The notes under the pieces are model-generated. The model saw only the letters and a list, made by a program, of their open reading frames with translations. It had not been told where the DNA came from and made no database searches. A program made the translations under genes and the position numbers. From the NCBI GenBank assembly GCA_002682825.1, contig NOKP01000021.1:496001-560000 (forward strand): a DNA stretch of 64,000 nucleotides, given 5' to 3'. Every line of letters begins with the position of its first letter. The first letter of the stretch is position 1. The DNA is from Neonectria sp. B-13. Its lineage: Eukaryota > Ascomycota > Sordariomycetes > Hypocreales > Nectriaceae. Positions 44,641 to 56,928 of this stretch are shown here, one piece after another.

Positions 44641-45645
44641 TCAATAAGTGTTCCCAAAGACGGTGCTGTGGCTTCCCCAGTCGCTCTCGAAGCGGTGCCA
44701 TCCGCCATGCTCTGGCTCGCTCGCCATGAAGAGCGTCTGAACGACCATGTCGTAATAGCCATCCCTCGGCGTCTTACCCCCGCAGACACTGCCTCCCATG
44801 GCCACGTTGAGCAGAACTGTCATGTCTCTCATCGGTCGCGTGCCCTCTGGGATGGGCGCCTTCATGACCGGTCGGCCGTCGATGTACCAGACCATCCTGC
44901 CCTGGCCGGGCTGTCCGCCGGGCTGATCCCAGGCGAAGTCGTAGCGCACCGGACGAGCATGCATGTCGGGGATCTTGGTGGCGATGACACGGTGCTTCTG
45001 CGGCTCGTGGTGGAAGCCCCAGTGCAGGCATGTCCGGTTCTCGTGGTCTCCGTTCCAGGTCTCGGCGATGTCAACCTCGCCGTCGACGGGCCACGAGAAG
45101 GGTTCCTGGGGGAGAAGCCAGAAGGCGGGCCAGATGCCCTCGGCACAGGGCGAGAGGATGACGGCAGTCAACACGCCCCTATCGCGAGCCAGCGTCTGCC
45201 TGCTGACCAGCCGGGCAGAGGTGTATCGCTGCTCCGGGGTGGGCGCGGCGTTCTGTGCGATGGCGCGGAGCACGAGCCTGCCGTCCTGGGTGCTGTGAGC
45301 CGGTCAGTCTGATATCCGGCGAGCCGTGTATGTCCGGACCTACTGGAAGGCATTCGCGGGAGACGCCGTGTAGTGCTCCAGCTCCTGGTTTCCCCAGCCG
45401 TCCGGGCCGTTTCCGAGCTTCGCGTCCCACTCGGCCGTGACCGGAGCGTCGGCCTGGAACCGCGGCTGCCAGTAGCGCTCGGCTGGACGGGAATCCGGAG
45501 GCGGCAGAGGCGGCGGCGGGTACGACTGCTGGTGTGACTGCTGTTGGCCTTGCTGTTGGCCTTGCTGGTGTGAGGTCTCTCCCGGTGGAGAGATCAAGCT
45601 GTCAAACTCCTCCTTGGCGCGCTTGAGGCGATCTTTCCACGTCAT
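44641..45645 (-). CDS. Glycoside hydrolase family 16 protein, no signal peptide
   Basis: The model is complement(join(44641..45292, 45344..45645)), giving 317 residues. The GH16 catalytic motif is visible as PVDGEVDIAETWNGD (E-x-D-x-x-E), with the two Glu as nucleophile and acid/base and the Asp between them. Flanking family features are LQNELE-like WGNQELEHYT, GIWPAFWLLP before the motif and DFAWDQPG plus MVWYIDGRPV after it. Such enzymes cut or rearrange beta-1,3 or mixed-linkage glucans. The N-terminus has no signal peptide; instead residues 1-60 are charged, then Gln-rich (HQQGQQQGQQQSHQQS) and Pro-rich. It may act in the cytoplasm, leave by a non-classical route, or have lost its signal exon. 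Confidence 0.88.
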
Positions 45646-46370
45646 GATGTCTATCTACGCGTGTCTGCTGGTCTGTAGAGATGGTGTATTCGTACCTGCA
45701 GCCAATCTTTATATTTTGTTTGGATACAGTCCCAAGAGTTCTAATTTGATAGCGAAGTGGCGCAGCAGCTGGACACCGATTGACACGTCAAGTACCTTGG
45801 CATGACGTCACGGCCAAGGAGCTTGTTCGCTGGGGACTCAATTACTTCAAAGCTCACACCTACAATCACCGAAGACATGTCAATATTGTGTCTACAAATT
45901 CGGCCTACATACTGTAACAGGCTCCCGAATTTTGGTAGACTTCAACGTAGAGGACCTGATTTAGGACACTCGTACACATTGTACCCTTTGTCCAGCGATG
46001 ACTCTCTTCAACACGCCACAATCCAATGGCCGCTTTCACACCGCTATGCCAAGTACACTACGCGGGCCGAAAAAGCACATCGCCTTCACACGTTGAGTCC
46101 CAATGAGGTTCCGCCTTGGCAATACTGGCCCACTGGCACTATTGATAAGCACGCAGTCACATCTGTAGACTCCAAGCTAAGATCCCAAGACAAAGCCAAG
46201 ATTTGAATGATTAAACCACTTCTGAGGCGTATCTGCCACTCACTCTTCCCAATAGCTTCAATGTCAGACTCAACTCGAGCACATCAACCAGCTTGCATCC
46301 ATCGTTTCCAAATTCTCACACCTCACCGATCGCTTTCCACGCTTTTCCCTCCCTCCACAGCGGAACTAGA
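45646..46370. other. Intergenic region, no gene seen
   Basis: A plus frame at 45802-46206 has no motif or start context. This stretch probably holds the GH16 promoter and the hexose transporter 3' flank. Confidence 0.5.
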
Positions 46371-48391
46371 CTACAGCTCCTCGGCTGCTCGAGTCCCAGG
46401 CGCAACGACCTTGAGGTTGCCCTGCTCAATCTCCTTCTCGAGGTCCTCCAGTCTGCTCTTCTTGGTGCGCGTCTTCCAGGCCGGCATCCCAGAGTCGAAC
46501 ACGTCGTCCATTTCCTCGAGCGTGTATCCCTTGGTCTCGTATGCGGCAAAGAGCATGTGGAGGAAGGCTGCGCCGTTGACTGTCGAGGTGTTAGTGGCTT
46601 TCCTTTTGGTCCCACGGGTGAAGATCAAACCTACAGGCAGCAAAGATGTAGTACATCTTGAAGCTATGTCAAAGTCAGTATCCATGCATTAACTTGCGGG
46701 TCACGGGTCTTACTTAATGTTCCACACTATCACCCCCATGTTAGCATTGCATCCCTCAAAGAAATATCAAAGGGTACTCACAAAGTGGCGGCACGGCAAA
46801 AGCCAGGACCATGTTCCAGAACCAGTTGGTCGCCGTACTCATCGACACAGCCTTGGCACGAATCTTTCCGGGGAAGATCTCGGCAGGGTAGGTCCACGAA
46901 GTTGGACCCCACGTGGTAGCAAAGGTCGCCACGAAGAGATAGGAACAGGACACGATGGCAGATGAAACCGGGCGGTTGTCGTTGACAATCCAACTAATGT
47001 CCTTGTTGTTGTCCGTCTGGGTCTCCTCGGTGTTCGGCTGTCCGTAGTACTGCTGCAGGGCACCTGTCCGAGAGTTAGTATCTGAGTAGAGTTGTCATCG
47101 AACAAAACTCACCCGAGATGAAGAGCCATGTCATCATGAAGAACGACCCAAGGATGAGCGACGGACGTCGACCCCATTTGTCCAGGTACAGGATCGCAGG
47201 GAGCGTCAGTACGACATTGATGACGTACTGAATGGAAGCTGTCATTAGGGGCGACGCAATCTGAGCACCTTCCATGATGTAGACGATGTAGTCTGTAACG
47301 CGGTCAGCCCAGCTCCATCACACTTGGTCAGTCCTCCACATCAGACTTACACATCATGATGTTCATGCCGCAAAGCTGGCTCCACATCTGAATGCTCATA
47401 CCCAGCACCACACGCTTGACCATCCTTGGCTGAATCAAGGCCTTGAAGCTGCTGACAGCCTCCTCGCGGTCGAACCTCAGCGCGTCCTCGATCTCGCGAT
47501 ACTGCGCGAGCACCTTGGGGTGGTTGACGTCGCCTTTGCCATGCAGCCTGGCGAGCACCTGCAGCGCCTCCTCCCAGCGGTCCTTGGACGCCAGCCATCG
47601 CGGGCTGAAGGGGAAGAAGAACAGGCCGCAGAATAGGATGAAGGCCGGGACCATCTGCACGCCCCACGGGATTCGGAACGCCGCCGTCGGCTGGTCGGGG
47701 TCGTTCGGGCCGCCGCCCACGCCCTCGGCCGCGCCGTACTGGATAAAATATTGAATGAGGATTCCCCATGTGATTGCCCACTGTTGGAAACTGTGAGAGG
47801 TTAGCTGGTTCATGTCTGGGGGAGTTGTTGTGGTGGTTACCTGACGACACGTCCTCGGATCTCTTTCGGGGCAATTTCAGACTGAGAACATGTCAGCACC
47901 TCAACTTCATTCTTGATTGGCACTTGACTTCCTTACCTGGTACACGGGTACAACTGCACTGGCAATACCAACACAGAAGCCGGCAATGACACGTCCGGTA
48001 CAGAGCATGCCGATATTCTGAGAAGCGGCCTGGATGGTGCTACCGATGATCCACAGGATACAGCTGATCTGGAGCGCAGTCCTTCGCGAGAACCTGTCGG
48101 CGATGAAAGACGAGATAATGGAGCCGGCAAGAGACCCGGCAGGCATCGAGGCCGTGATGGCGCCCTGTCGGTAGGACTTGGGGTTGTCAAAGTATCGCTT
48201 ATAGGCCTGGGTGCCTAGGACACCTGACATGGACGAGATGTCGAAGCCGAAGAGCCCGCCGCCTGGAGACACATCATTCAATTATGATTCTTTTGGGAAT
48301 TTGGGACATGATAGACAGGCAAAGAAAGCGTGTGGCACGTACCCAAGGCGGCAAAGGCACAGATGAAGTACACATTCGATGCCTGATACAT
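46371..48391 (-). CDS. MFS hexose/sugar transporter
   Basis: The model is complement(join(46371..46579, 46635..46663, 46714..46726, 46782..47063, 47113..47292, 47351..47790, 47841..47881, 47937..48262, 48343..48391)), nine exons and 522 residues. Twelve transmembrane segments and sugar-porter motifs are present: GGGLFGFDISSMSGVL in helix 1, DRFSRRTALQISC after helix 2, GRVIAGFCVGIASAVVPVYQ, SEIAPKEIRGRVVS, FSPRWLASKDR, and the helix-12 tail YETKGYTLEEMDDVFDSG. Exon 7 has only 13 bases and exon 8 has 29; together they encode LWNINFKMYYIFAA, which is needed for continuity. It should import glucose or related hexoses with protons at the plasma membrane; a high-affinity role is typical of this subgroup but not shown here. 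Confidence 0.92.
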
Positions 48392-50541
48392 GGCGCCGTT
48401 TCTTAATCAGGTGCAGTTGAAGGTGTCGATTTTGATTCTCAAGCACACTCGATACTCACTGAGTGCAGGAAACTTCCAAGAGCAGAGTCACAGTGATACA
48501 GGAGGGCCCGGCCCCTCTCCATATGTAGTCTCAGCCAGATATGCCTCGGCCTCGCATCACCGTCCACGACGCAGCAAGCTTTGCCCCCATCCGGGGCGTC
48601 AGGAGAGCTCCCAGAACTCAAACCCGATTACCCGTGACGGGCCGATTTGAGAGGAGAAGGGGGAGGGTTGTGCTGCATTGCATGTTGGAGGCCAGGGCTG
48701 AAAGGGCAAGCAACAAGGCAGTTTGGCAGCTGGTTTGACGTCGACCGTTGCACCGGCGGTTTGCGAAGGAAGGGATCGTCCACGAGAAGCCTCACGCCAT
48801 GGGCCAATTCCATGCTGGTTCCCCCGAGACCCGATGACCTCGGGGACCCGGTGGGCGTGGAGTTTGGGCTGCCTAGTAAGATCGACCTGTTACAAATTGT
48901 CAGGCCAGCAAGGTCAAGCAACATCGGTCATAAGCTCGTACTATGTAATATGTGGTTGCGAACTGCACCAAGTATTCCCATTTTCGCTTGTCTAATAGGT
49001 GCCGGTTCGACATACATAGCAATCCGTCCGTCCGCTGCCGCATTCCCCCGCAAGATCGGCGTCACGCTGGAACGGCATCCCTGCTGGAATCATGGATTCG
49101 GCCCTCTTTAGCCGCTGCCGGTAACATCGCGTCTTCCTTCAGGGTACAACTCCGCCGTCACCTCGCGAACTGCTTAAAAGATGTTTGAGTTTTGGTTTTA
49201 TAGCGTCGTGAAAAATCCAGCAAATTTCCATCGCAGAGACCAAATGGCTGGGCCCGGTGTCTCACTTAAGCCTCATGTTGCACGCAATCGCCTAGTGTGT
49301 TCACTGTCAACCTCACCGAGCAGAGCACGAACAAGTACCGTCGGTATCGTCTTATTTCGCGGCAACGCCAACACAGTCACCAGCTCCCAAGTAGCGCCGA
49401 CGATGCTCCGTAGCCCCCTGCCAGCAGCATCGAATAACTTGGCCCTCCAACTCCTCCATGATTTGCGATGCAGCATTCACATCCCTGTTTTTCCCAGGCT
49501 CCCAGGTTCATTAAACAGCTTACCCCGGTTTACAATACCCCGACCAGCCCCTCCGAGTAACCTTAGAGGGAAGCTTCTTCGAAATGTGGCCCCTTGTCCG
49601 GCTTAACCCCGGTCTTCCTCTCGGCACCCTCTTCCCCGAGTGTCAAAGGACTCGTGACCGGCATCAGTACCCGACCAGGGGGAGGTGCAACGTTACTCAC
49701 AGGCTACAGCTGTCACCGACTGGGCCAAGTCAAGCTTCACGAGTAGACACATTGACACGTGATGGTGGCAGGTCTAGACACCAGACGGCCCTTGGCACCA
49801 GGTCCTTTCCCGGTAAAGATGCTCTCCCGGTACCAGAGTCTCGACTCTGGACTCTCAAAACCGCTCCAATAAGCTCATCTCTGCAGTTGATCTCTGTTGG
49901 TCATCTGCACCTTTAACCCTGATCAAGACAAGGCCAGTCCAATGTCCCTCTCCACGACCCTGCGTAAAGCAGAGCGAGCAGTGAGGAAAAGGTGTGGCCA
50001 AGCCACCGAATGATCCCTTCCTCCAGCCATTGGCTGACCATTGGCTGAAGACCCGGCGTCGGATGCTCTGGGCAGAGCATTGTCGACCAAGGTGCCGCGA
50101 GGCACAAGAAAAGTCATGATCCTGCGAACTGGTCAGCATAGCGTGGCATCAGTGGCCGTCTCACATCGTGCGCACACAAGCGCCGTCACCGTCACTGCGA
50201 GCGTTAGTAACCTCGGAAGAAACACAATCTCGTCGAATTTTTGGCCACTAGGCCCTGCCGCCCTGATCGTGATGGTTGCCAATGCAACGAATAATAGCAA
50301 TAGCAAAATGCCTCCAGCGCCTGAACCCGACCCAGGTCATCATGGCGTTACCATACACGTCCCAGTCCGCACAAAAGAGACAACCTTCGCGCCTTCGGAT
50401 ATTCGTTCCTCCTCTCGTAGGCGAGCCCTTCAGAAAATAGATCAATGCATTCGTGTTCGTGTTCGTCAACCCCCAAAATTCGGATATCATAAACTACCAT
50501 CGGGTTCTCGATTTCTGGCTTTGGGCCAGCAACAAGAGCAA
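48392..50541. other. 2.1 kb intergenic region, no supported gene
   Basis: The promoter of the hexose transporter lies at the left. Several overlapping frames exist on both strands (for example 49181-49606 and 50041-50610, plus), but none shows a domain, a convincing start or splice structure. The last one runs into the 3' end of the poly(A) polymerase gene on the other strand. Confidence 0.5.
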
Positions 50542-52796
50542 TCAGTCAGAACACGGTCCAAAGAACTTCTCGTGGACGTGCATGATATACTCTCGTTGCA
50601 GCCGGAATGACGAGTAATCGCCCTTGAGAATCACATCGAGAATGCCTCCCACCTTGGGATCTCGTCGGACTTCACCCATCCTGTCCCGAAGGACATTGTA
50701 GGCGTCGTGGAAACGGGCCAAGATGGCAGGCGTATTCGATGAGCCGCCAGAGATATCGTTCGCCGCGTTGTTAGGATCGATGATCGAGAGACGGTCGGTG
50801 TTCTTGTACGTAAAGCTCGAGACCTCGTGCTAAAATATCACAGGTTAGCGGAGGGTGTTCAGCGCGTCAGATGGGGTAACTTACCTTTCGAACGTATCCG
50901 ACAGGCCTCGTAAGGGAAATGGCATTTGACTCATGGCGGAAGTGGCGGCCATACAGGTCGAAAAACTCCAGAAGCATCTCACCGAGGTGATGCTCCGGGA
51001 TGAGGCTGCGACTTTGCACCTGCGGCATGAGTTGCAGCATGCTGACCACCAAGCAGATGACTGAAAAGCCACCGATTCCGCCGTTGACGGGCTCATTGAG
51101 ACCTCGCATGAGAAGGAAGTGTTTGATAACCGTCACAAGGATCGGCATGGCAGGGTACTGCTTCTTCCATTCCAAAAATGTGTCGACGGCACCAACTCCT
51201 CCCAAATTCTCAAACGAGACGTCGACTTTCAAGCCGGTGAGCTTGTCAACAAACTTGACCAAAGGGATTCTAGCGTGGGCGATAACCTCGATAGAAGCCG
51301 AGTCAGCCACGTGTTGCGCGACGAGGAATTTCTGGAACTTGTAGAGCCAGCTCTTTGCTCCGAGATACGTTGGCGGACCACCTTTCATGAAGCTCGCGGA
51401 ACAAACAACCAAGTCCATGTCGGCAGTCGGGAGGTACAAGCCCGACATGAAGGAGCCGAAAGGATGCACTTGGGCACTGGCGAAATTCCTCCCATCACGC
51501 CTCATCGCTGCTTTCAGGTTGGTCACCAGGTTATCACGAATGCGCTGCTCGAATTCACGAGGCCGAACATATTCGTAAAAGTCAATAATCTCTTTGTGCA
51601 GGCTAAAGTCGAGTCAGGCTGATGTCCTCAATGTGCACTGGATTGCAGACTTACCGGAACGCCATGTCACTTGTAGCGGAGTGATCGACTGTAGCCCAAG
51701 GACACGGCTCTTCGTTCGCCTTTGGCAGCCAGGCCGCAACCAGCTGACCCTTGACTGGCTTCATGCTGACTTTTTTGAGCTGTCCGTAATCGGGGGGCTT
51801 GATCTCGTCGTGAGCCGTACGTTTGCGGGAACCGAGAGGACCACTCCGGTCTGGTGGAGCGGGCAGGTTCTTTGCCGCGGGTTGTGATGATGCCAAGGCT
51901 CGTGGTCCAGAGGGTGCGCTGGGAGGTGGAGGCGGCGGCGGCGGCGGTAGCGGCGGTGGTTCTCTAGGCGGCGGTGGTGCTTCGTCGGGGCTGTCTTCGC
52001 TTTCGTCGCTGAGGTCAAAGGAGATGAAATCTTCAGCCTCGGTTGTGGCAGTTGGTTTGGCGTCGGCCTCTACTCGCGCCTTCCGGATGAGCTTCACGAC
52101 GTCCTTCTTCTTGCGCTGGCTCTCGTCGGGACACGGCAACGCAGTATACGGGTCTGGGTTGGACCACTTGGGGGCGGCGTCGGCAGATGCTGAATCGACG
52201 GTGATGCGGGCTCGCTTCCTGGAAGGTTTTTCGGTATCTGACTTGTCCGACGAGGAGGAGATTTCCATATCAAGCTCGTCGTCGTCCGACAGCTCGTCGA
52301 CGGGACGGAACTTGGCGCTGGCGTCGATATCGCCAAGGCGCTCTTCAGGCAGGTTTGCAGTCGCGCCAGAAACGAGGGCTCGTTCCGAAGGATGCGGAGG
52401 AGGCTGCCACCTCGGTTTGCCCGGGCGCCGACCGCCGCGAAAGTCTCTGCGTGGGCCTCGTCTGTTGTCCTGGCCGCGGTAGTCGTTGGACGGCAAGTCG
52501 GAGATACCAGCGGGTTTGTCGACGCGGAAGGTGAAGTTGCCGCGGGGTGGTTGAGGGCGATACGAGTCGGACTGTCGGGAGTCTTGCCTGTAGTCGTCGT
52601 AGAACGGGCGGGACGGCGCATCCTGGCCGCGGTCACCTCCACGGTCACCTGGCCGCCAGCTGTCCGTCTCCTGGTGATGGTTTCGCGGTGGCGACGGGCG
52701 ACGATACGACCGATCTCGGTCGCGGTCCGACGCAGGGCCATTACGAGGAGGGCCCCGCGCATCCGGTCGCCGTGGGCGTGGTTTGGTGCGCGTCAT
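50542..52796 (-). CDS. Non-canonical poly(A) RNA polymerase, TRF4/PAPD5 family
   Basis: The model is complement(join(50542..50829, 50885..51602, 51655..52796)), giving 715 residues. Residues 1-380 are disordered: Arg/Asp-rich with SYRRPSPPR, RGG-like FRGGRRPGKPRW, Asp/Ser-rich DELSDDDELDMEISSSS and a long polyproline run. The catalytic nucleotidyltransferase follows, with HPFGSFMSGLYLPTADMDLVV carrying the GS motif and the DxD pair, and the third Asp in LKVDVSFE. The PAP-associated part contains GLNEPVNGGIGGFSVICLV and the DIS-type nucleotide motif NDISGGSSN. In yeast, Trf4/5 with Air and Mtr4 form TRAMP and add short A-tails that send nuclear RNA to the exosome. The last two exons are needed for a full domain. 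Confidence 0.93.
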
Positions 52797-53849
52797 GATG
52801 TTTTGTCGCGGGCGTTAGGTCTGATGCAGATTTAGTCGAGTACTGTCCTCGAGTGCGATTGCGTCGTAGTCTGGGCTGTCGCATGAAAAAAAAAGAAGCC
52901 GCAATGCGCGATAGAACAAATCGCGCTAGCTTTTTTCGTGTAAATGGAAAACGCTGAGTCAGCAGCACTTGCCGTTATCAAATCGCATCACGGGCGCCAC
53001 GTGACTCTCCGTTGACAACATCTCAGGTTTCAACATTAGAGAAGCAATGGAGTGAAAGGAAGTGAGTGTGATTGAACCGGCTTCTTTTTTCCGATACTAA
53101 ACAAATCCTTTTCTATTGAAAGTCTTCATATATCAATTCCTGGCCATTCATGGCATTTCAGTTGCGGACACAGTGGACTTCAGTCGTCAGGGTCATTGAA
53201 CCGCAATGCTTTCAAAGGCGATAGGCATTTTAGTATATGTTCCCCGCGAGATGTCATCTCTCCATTCAAGGGATTTCAAACAGCCGGTAAATCATAACCA
53301 CAAAGGAGCTTAGCACAGCGCAAATAAGTGGTCACGATCTTTTTCAAAGGGACCAAAGTGAGAGCTACGATTCCTGGCGCATCCATTCGAAACATGTTGG
53401 AGCCAAGCCTAGCCGGGATCAGGTGAGATGATAGATCGCTAAAGTAAAGCCATCGCAAGCGACAACTGTGTTCACTGGTGCGCTCTTGAAATCGGCTTAT
53501 GGAATCCTTTGTTCGTGGGGGCCGCGTTGAGGTGTGCTTGTGACATTGCTATGTTGAAACTCTTTTAGATGGCGTTTGGTGCTTGAAGCATTTCAGATAA
53601 ACCACCAGGATAGAAGCCCCCAAAAGAAGAAATTCATCAACTCCATCTTGATGGAAGCTATAAATGGAGACCCTCCCGGACTCGTTGTCTCGATTAAGAT
53701 ACAAGTTGGCAGCTTGTCTTACCTTGAACTAATATATCACACGCAGTTGAACTTTAACCGAAACGAGAGGTAGTCATTCATCTTGAGTGTAAGCTTAAAA
53801 CCAGCTACTAGATGCATATATACAAGTGGACCACTGTACACTGGCACCT
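52797..53849. other. Intergenic region, no gene seen
   Basis: This is the promoter of the poly(A) polymerase gene and the 3' flank of the RidA gene. Frames are short and without motifs. Confidence 0.55.
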
Positions 53850-54367
53850 TTACTTCCCTCCCTTCACTGCTCCTTCAGGGTCATGCGCCGAAACTTCGAT
53901 CTCGACATGCATGTCGTCGGCACCAAGCTTGGCCACTCCAATTTCCGTCCAGATCGGCTGATGATCGGGCATCCACTTCTTGAAGTTCTCAGCCATCAGG
54001 CCGGTGACCTCGGGGGTCAGCTCAGTGTGGTACGAGTTGACGCGGAAGACCTGGGGCCATCCCTTCCCGCCAGCCGTCTTTAGCGCTTGGTCGACGTTGC
54101 GGAAGGCCTGGTCGATCTCGTCCTTGATGGCCTTGGGGAAGGCATCGGCGAGGTCGACTTTGCCGTTTTCGGGAGATTTCCAGCCTCCTGGTGGATGCGG
54201 TGTTAATAGCGATGCTTCGTAATGATGTGCAGCACATTGCGGGATATTGACGAACCTTGACCGGAGCATTCGATTCGGTCTCCAACTCTGACAGCCTGGC
54301 TGTATCCAAGGTTCTCGCTTGCCCACTCGCCCATGCCGGCGTAGTTGTAATACTTGAGATGAGACAT
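53850..54367 (-). CDS. RidA/YjgF/Endoribonuclease L-PSP family protein
   Basis: The model is complement(join(53850..54187, 54256..54367)), giving 149 residues. The family forms trimers that hydrolyse reactive enamine/imine intermediates of PLP enzymes. Visible features are YNYAGMGEWASENLGYSQAVRVGDRIECSGQGG at the N-terminus (strand and turn with GYSQAV), DEIDQAFRNVDQALKTAGGKG in the long helix, the VFRVNSYHTEL strand, and PIWTEIGVAKLGADDMHVEIEVSAH near the end. The usual catalytic Arg in the (R)-x-x-V position is not obvious in the last strand motif, which has GVAKLG, so activity may differ from canonical RidA. Confidence 0.88.
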
Positions 54368-55067
54368 GTTGGTTCTTGGAACTGAGTAAGAAACGTGATG
54401 GTAAGGGGAGTCGGAGTGATGGGGGAGGCTTGTATTTTATTACTCTTATTACGTTGTATATCAAAGCCATTATGGCGTACAGATGCGAGTCTTATATACC
54501 ATACCCATGACAGCCGATTTTGACCCAATCTCCATCACAGACACCCTTGGACAATTGAGTCTCACGGGCGGCGTAACTTTCGTCGCGATGAGTAATGCCA
54601 GATCCGCTCACGTCAGGGTCCTCGACTCTCAGGCGGCGTTGGGGCTCCACAGTCGATGCCAAGACGGCGCAACTCAGCTCTACCTGACAAATCTTCATGT
54701 TCAACTGTTCAAGAGAATCGGTGGAATGGGCTGTGAGTTCAAGGATCACCAAGTGGAGAATGTCATCATAGCTAGCGGCCGTTGAGGCTGTTTCTATTGG
54801 TGCGCTCCCCAAAGCCAAGCCAAGAGGGTGAGCCGTCAATGTTCTTATTGGTGTGCTCGCCAATCCGAACCTAGAATAGGCATGGAGCAAGCATCTTTGG
54901 AGCAAGCATCTTCGGAGCAAGCATCTTGGAGCAAGCATCTTAGAGCGACTCAGGTCATGTGAACCGGGCAACTTAAACTCGACAACATGAACCTACATAT
55001 TCACGAGGTTGGTCTTGTTTATACTGTTTTATCCGTGATTAAGAATTATACCAAGAACTCGTGGGAT
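54368..55067. other. Intergenic region with a short tandem repeat
   Basis: Apart from the 14-base repeat array at 54883-54941 I see only short frames. Confidence 0.5.
54883..54941. repeat. Four copies of GGAGCAAGCATCTT
   Basis: Identical 14-base words start at 54883, 54899, 54914 and 54928, separated by 0-2 bases. Confidence 0.85.
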
Positions 55068-56928
55068 TTAATTGACCTTCTTCTGCTTATTCCTCTCCTC
55101 CACCTGGGCATTCACCCTCTCAATCTCGGCCCTCGAGCCCTCCCAGGTCTTGCGCTTGCCGTCAAACACGCGCCAGATGAAGGGCGTGTAGATGCCGTCC
55201 ATTAGCATCTTGTAGAAGGCCCGGTCTCGGAACCAAAACTTCCACCCCGTCAGTCCCCAGCCGAGGTGCTCGTTGACGCCGGCCCCGGCGGTCTCGTTGG
55301 CCCAGGCGACCCATTCACCCTGGCGCACCCAACCCGGCGTCGCGCTGCCGTCCTTGGCGATACCGCAGATGTACGCGTGCTGCCGGTCGACGGCACGGTT
55401 CATCTCCGCCAGCGACGGCAGCGGCGAGGCGCCCTTCCAGATCTGCGCCAACGCCATCGAGCACAGGTCGTACAGCGGGAATGCTCCCGTGGCAAAGGCG
55501 ACGCAGCCCATGAAGGCCAATGAATTGGGATGGTCCAGCGAGACGACGTTCTGATACAGCCGGGGCAGCGGCTTTCCGCGCGATCCGACGGCCGACTCCC
55601 ACGCCGGCGTCGTGTGCCGCGTGGGATCCACGCTGTGGTCCAGCAGGTTGAACTCGGTTTTGTATCCCGTGCACCAGATGATGATGTCGGCGTCCAGGCG
55701 CGTCCCGTCGTCGAGCTCGACCTCGTTGCGGCCGGAAACGCGCTTGAGCCCGTCGACCGACAGAATCTGACCGGCCTCGAGCAGATTCACCAGGTTGTCG
55801 GAGATGATGGGCACGGCGTGCTTGACGGGCGGGGCGGGGGACATGTTCCACTCCGGGCGGATGTTGAACGCCTTGTCCTGCATCTTCTTGATCATGGTGT
55901 TGAAGAGGAAGTCAGCGACGTTGGGGAAGTGCAGCTCCAGGAAGCCCATGATGGCCGCCTTACGAGCTGTCATTGCGTGATCAAAGGGGATTCCGTTGGC
56001 GACTCGCGGCATCTACACGCATATGCCTTAGCTTATCTCTCACAGGAATGACTGCAGGAAGACTCACCACGAGGGCGCCGTGCTTGTGGGAAATGTAGAC
56101 CTTGTCCGCGACACCGCAAAGAGCTGCTGCCGTGTCGGCACCGGTGTTACCCATGCCGACGACGACGACCTTCTTTCCCTTGAAGAGTTCAGGCCTAACA
56201 CCGAAGAGTCTCAGATCAATTCCTGCATCATCTCTCTCAACGGATGACATACCTCTTGAATGCGCGGGAGTGCAGGATCTCGCCTTCGAACTGCTCAGCC
56301 CCATCCAACGCAGGGAGATGCGGCCGGGAATTGATCCCAGTCGCAACGACCACTTTGTCGAAGTACTCTGGGCCTGAACCTTCGACATCGACCACCCAGC
56401 GATCCTCCTTGTCGTCGCGCTTCACGATGTTGACCGTGGTGCCAAGGCGCAACCTGTCGGCCAGGTTGAAGTGCTCTACATAGCTCTCGAGATACTGTTG
56501 CACATGCGCTGACGTGCAGTGGCTCGGTGTGTCGTCAGGGAATGGGAAATCCGTGAAGCAGCCCTAGCACAATGTTGAGCATGTCTCACTTAGACAAGGA
56601 TCTCACTGCAGACTCACTCTTTCCTTGGAGATGTTGATGATGGTGGCTGCGCTGGTGTCAACGAGTGGCGCTCTCAAGTCTCGACACTAGAACTGACTTG
56701 GAAGGACAGACGTCTTGTCTTCGTCGGTATAGTGCCACAGCCCCCCAACATAGTTACTGCGGTCGAATCCCGTGACGTTGAAGCCCTCCTCAGTCAGATT
56801 CTTGACCGCCACGAGGCCAAGAACGCCTGGTCTCAGTTAGCCAACTGCGACAACCTCTGCGACACTTCAACTCTCCAGCAACACATACCCAAGCCGACGA
56901 CGGCGACTGTTGGTGTTCCGTTGTCCAT
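55068..56928 (-). CDS. Flavin-containing monooxygenase (FMO-like)
   Basis: The model is complement(join(55068..56012, 56068..56194, 56253..56563, 56618..56670, 56698..56826, 56889..56928)), six exons and 534 residues. The FAD motif is VAVVGLGVLGLVAVKNL (GxGxxG) at the N-terminus, followed by the GGLWHY element. The FMO identifying motif F-x-G-x-x-x-H-x-x-x-F is FEGEILHSRAF. The NADPH motif is VVVVGMGNTGADTA. The C-terminal part has DADIIIWCTGYKTEF, the usual ATG-like motif. These enzymes oxygenate soft nucleophiles (N, S) or ketones using NADPH and oxygen. Acceptor choice in exon 3 was forced by phase, because an earlier AG leads to a stop. The substrate is unknown. Confidence 0.9.

Noticed and set aside
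50041..50610. 189-codon plus-strand ORF
   Set aside because: It has no domain or good start context and runs into the 3' end of the poly(A) polymerase gene on the opposite strand.
51823..52482. 219-codon ORF on the plus strand with a poly-Gly run
   Set aside because: It is antisense to the polyproline part of the TRF4-like gene; the poly-Gly is the complement of the CCN codons.
56641..56700. Earlier splice acceptor (ctag) for exon 3 of the FMO gene
   Set aside because: It leads to an in-frame stop; the acceptor ending gagag at 56671 keeps the frame and joins sensible family sequence.
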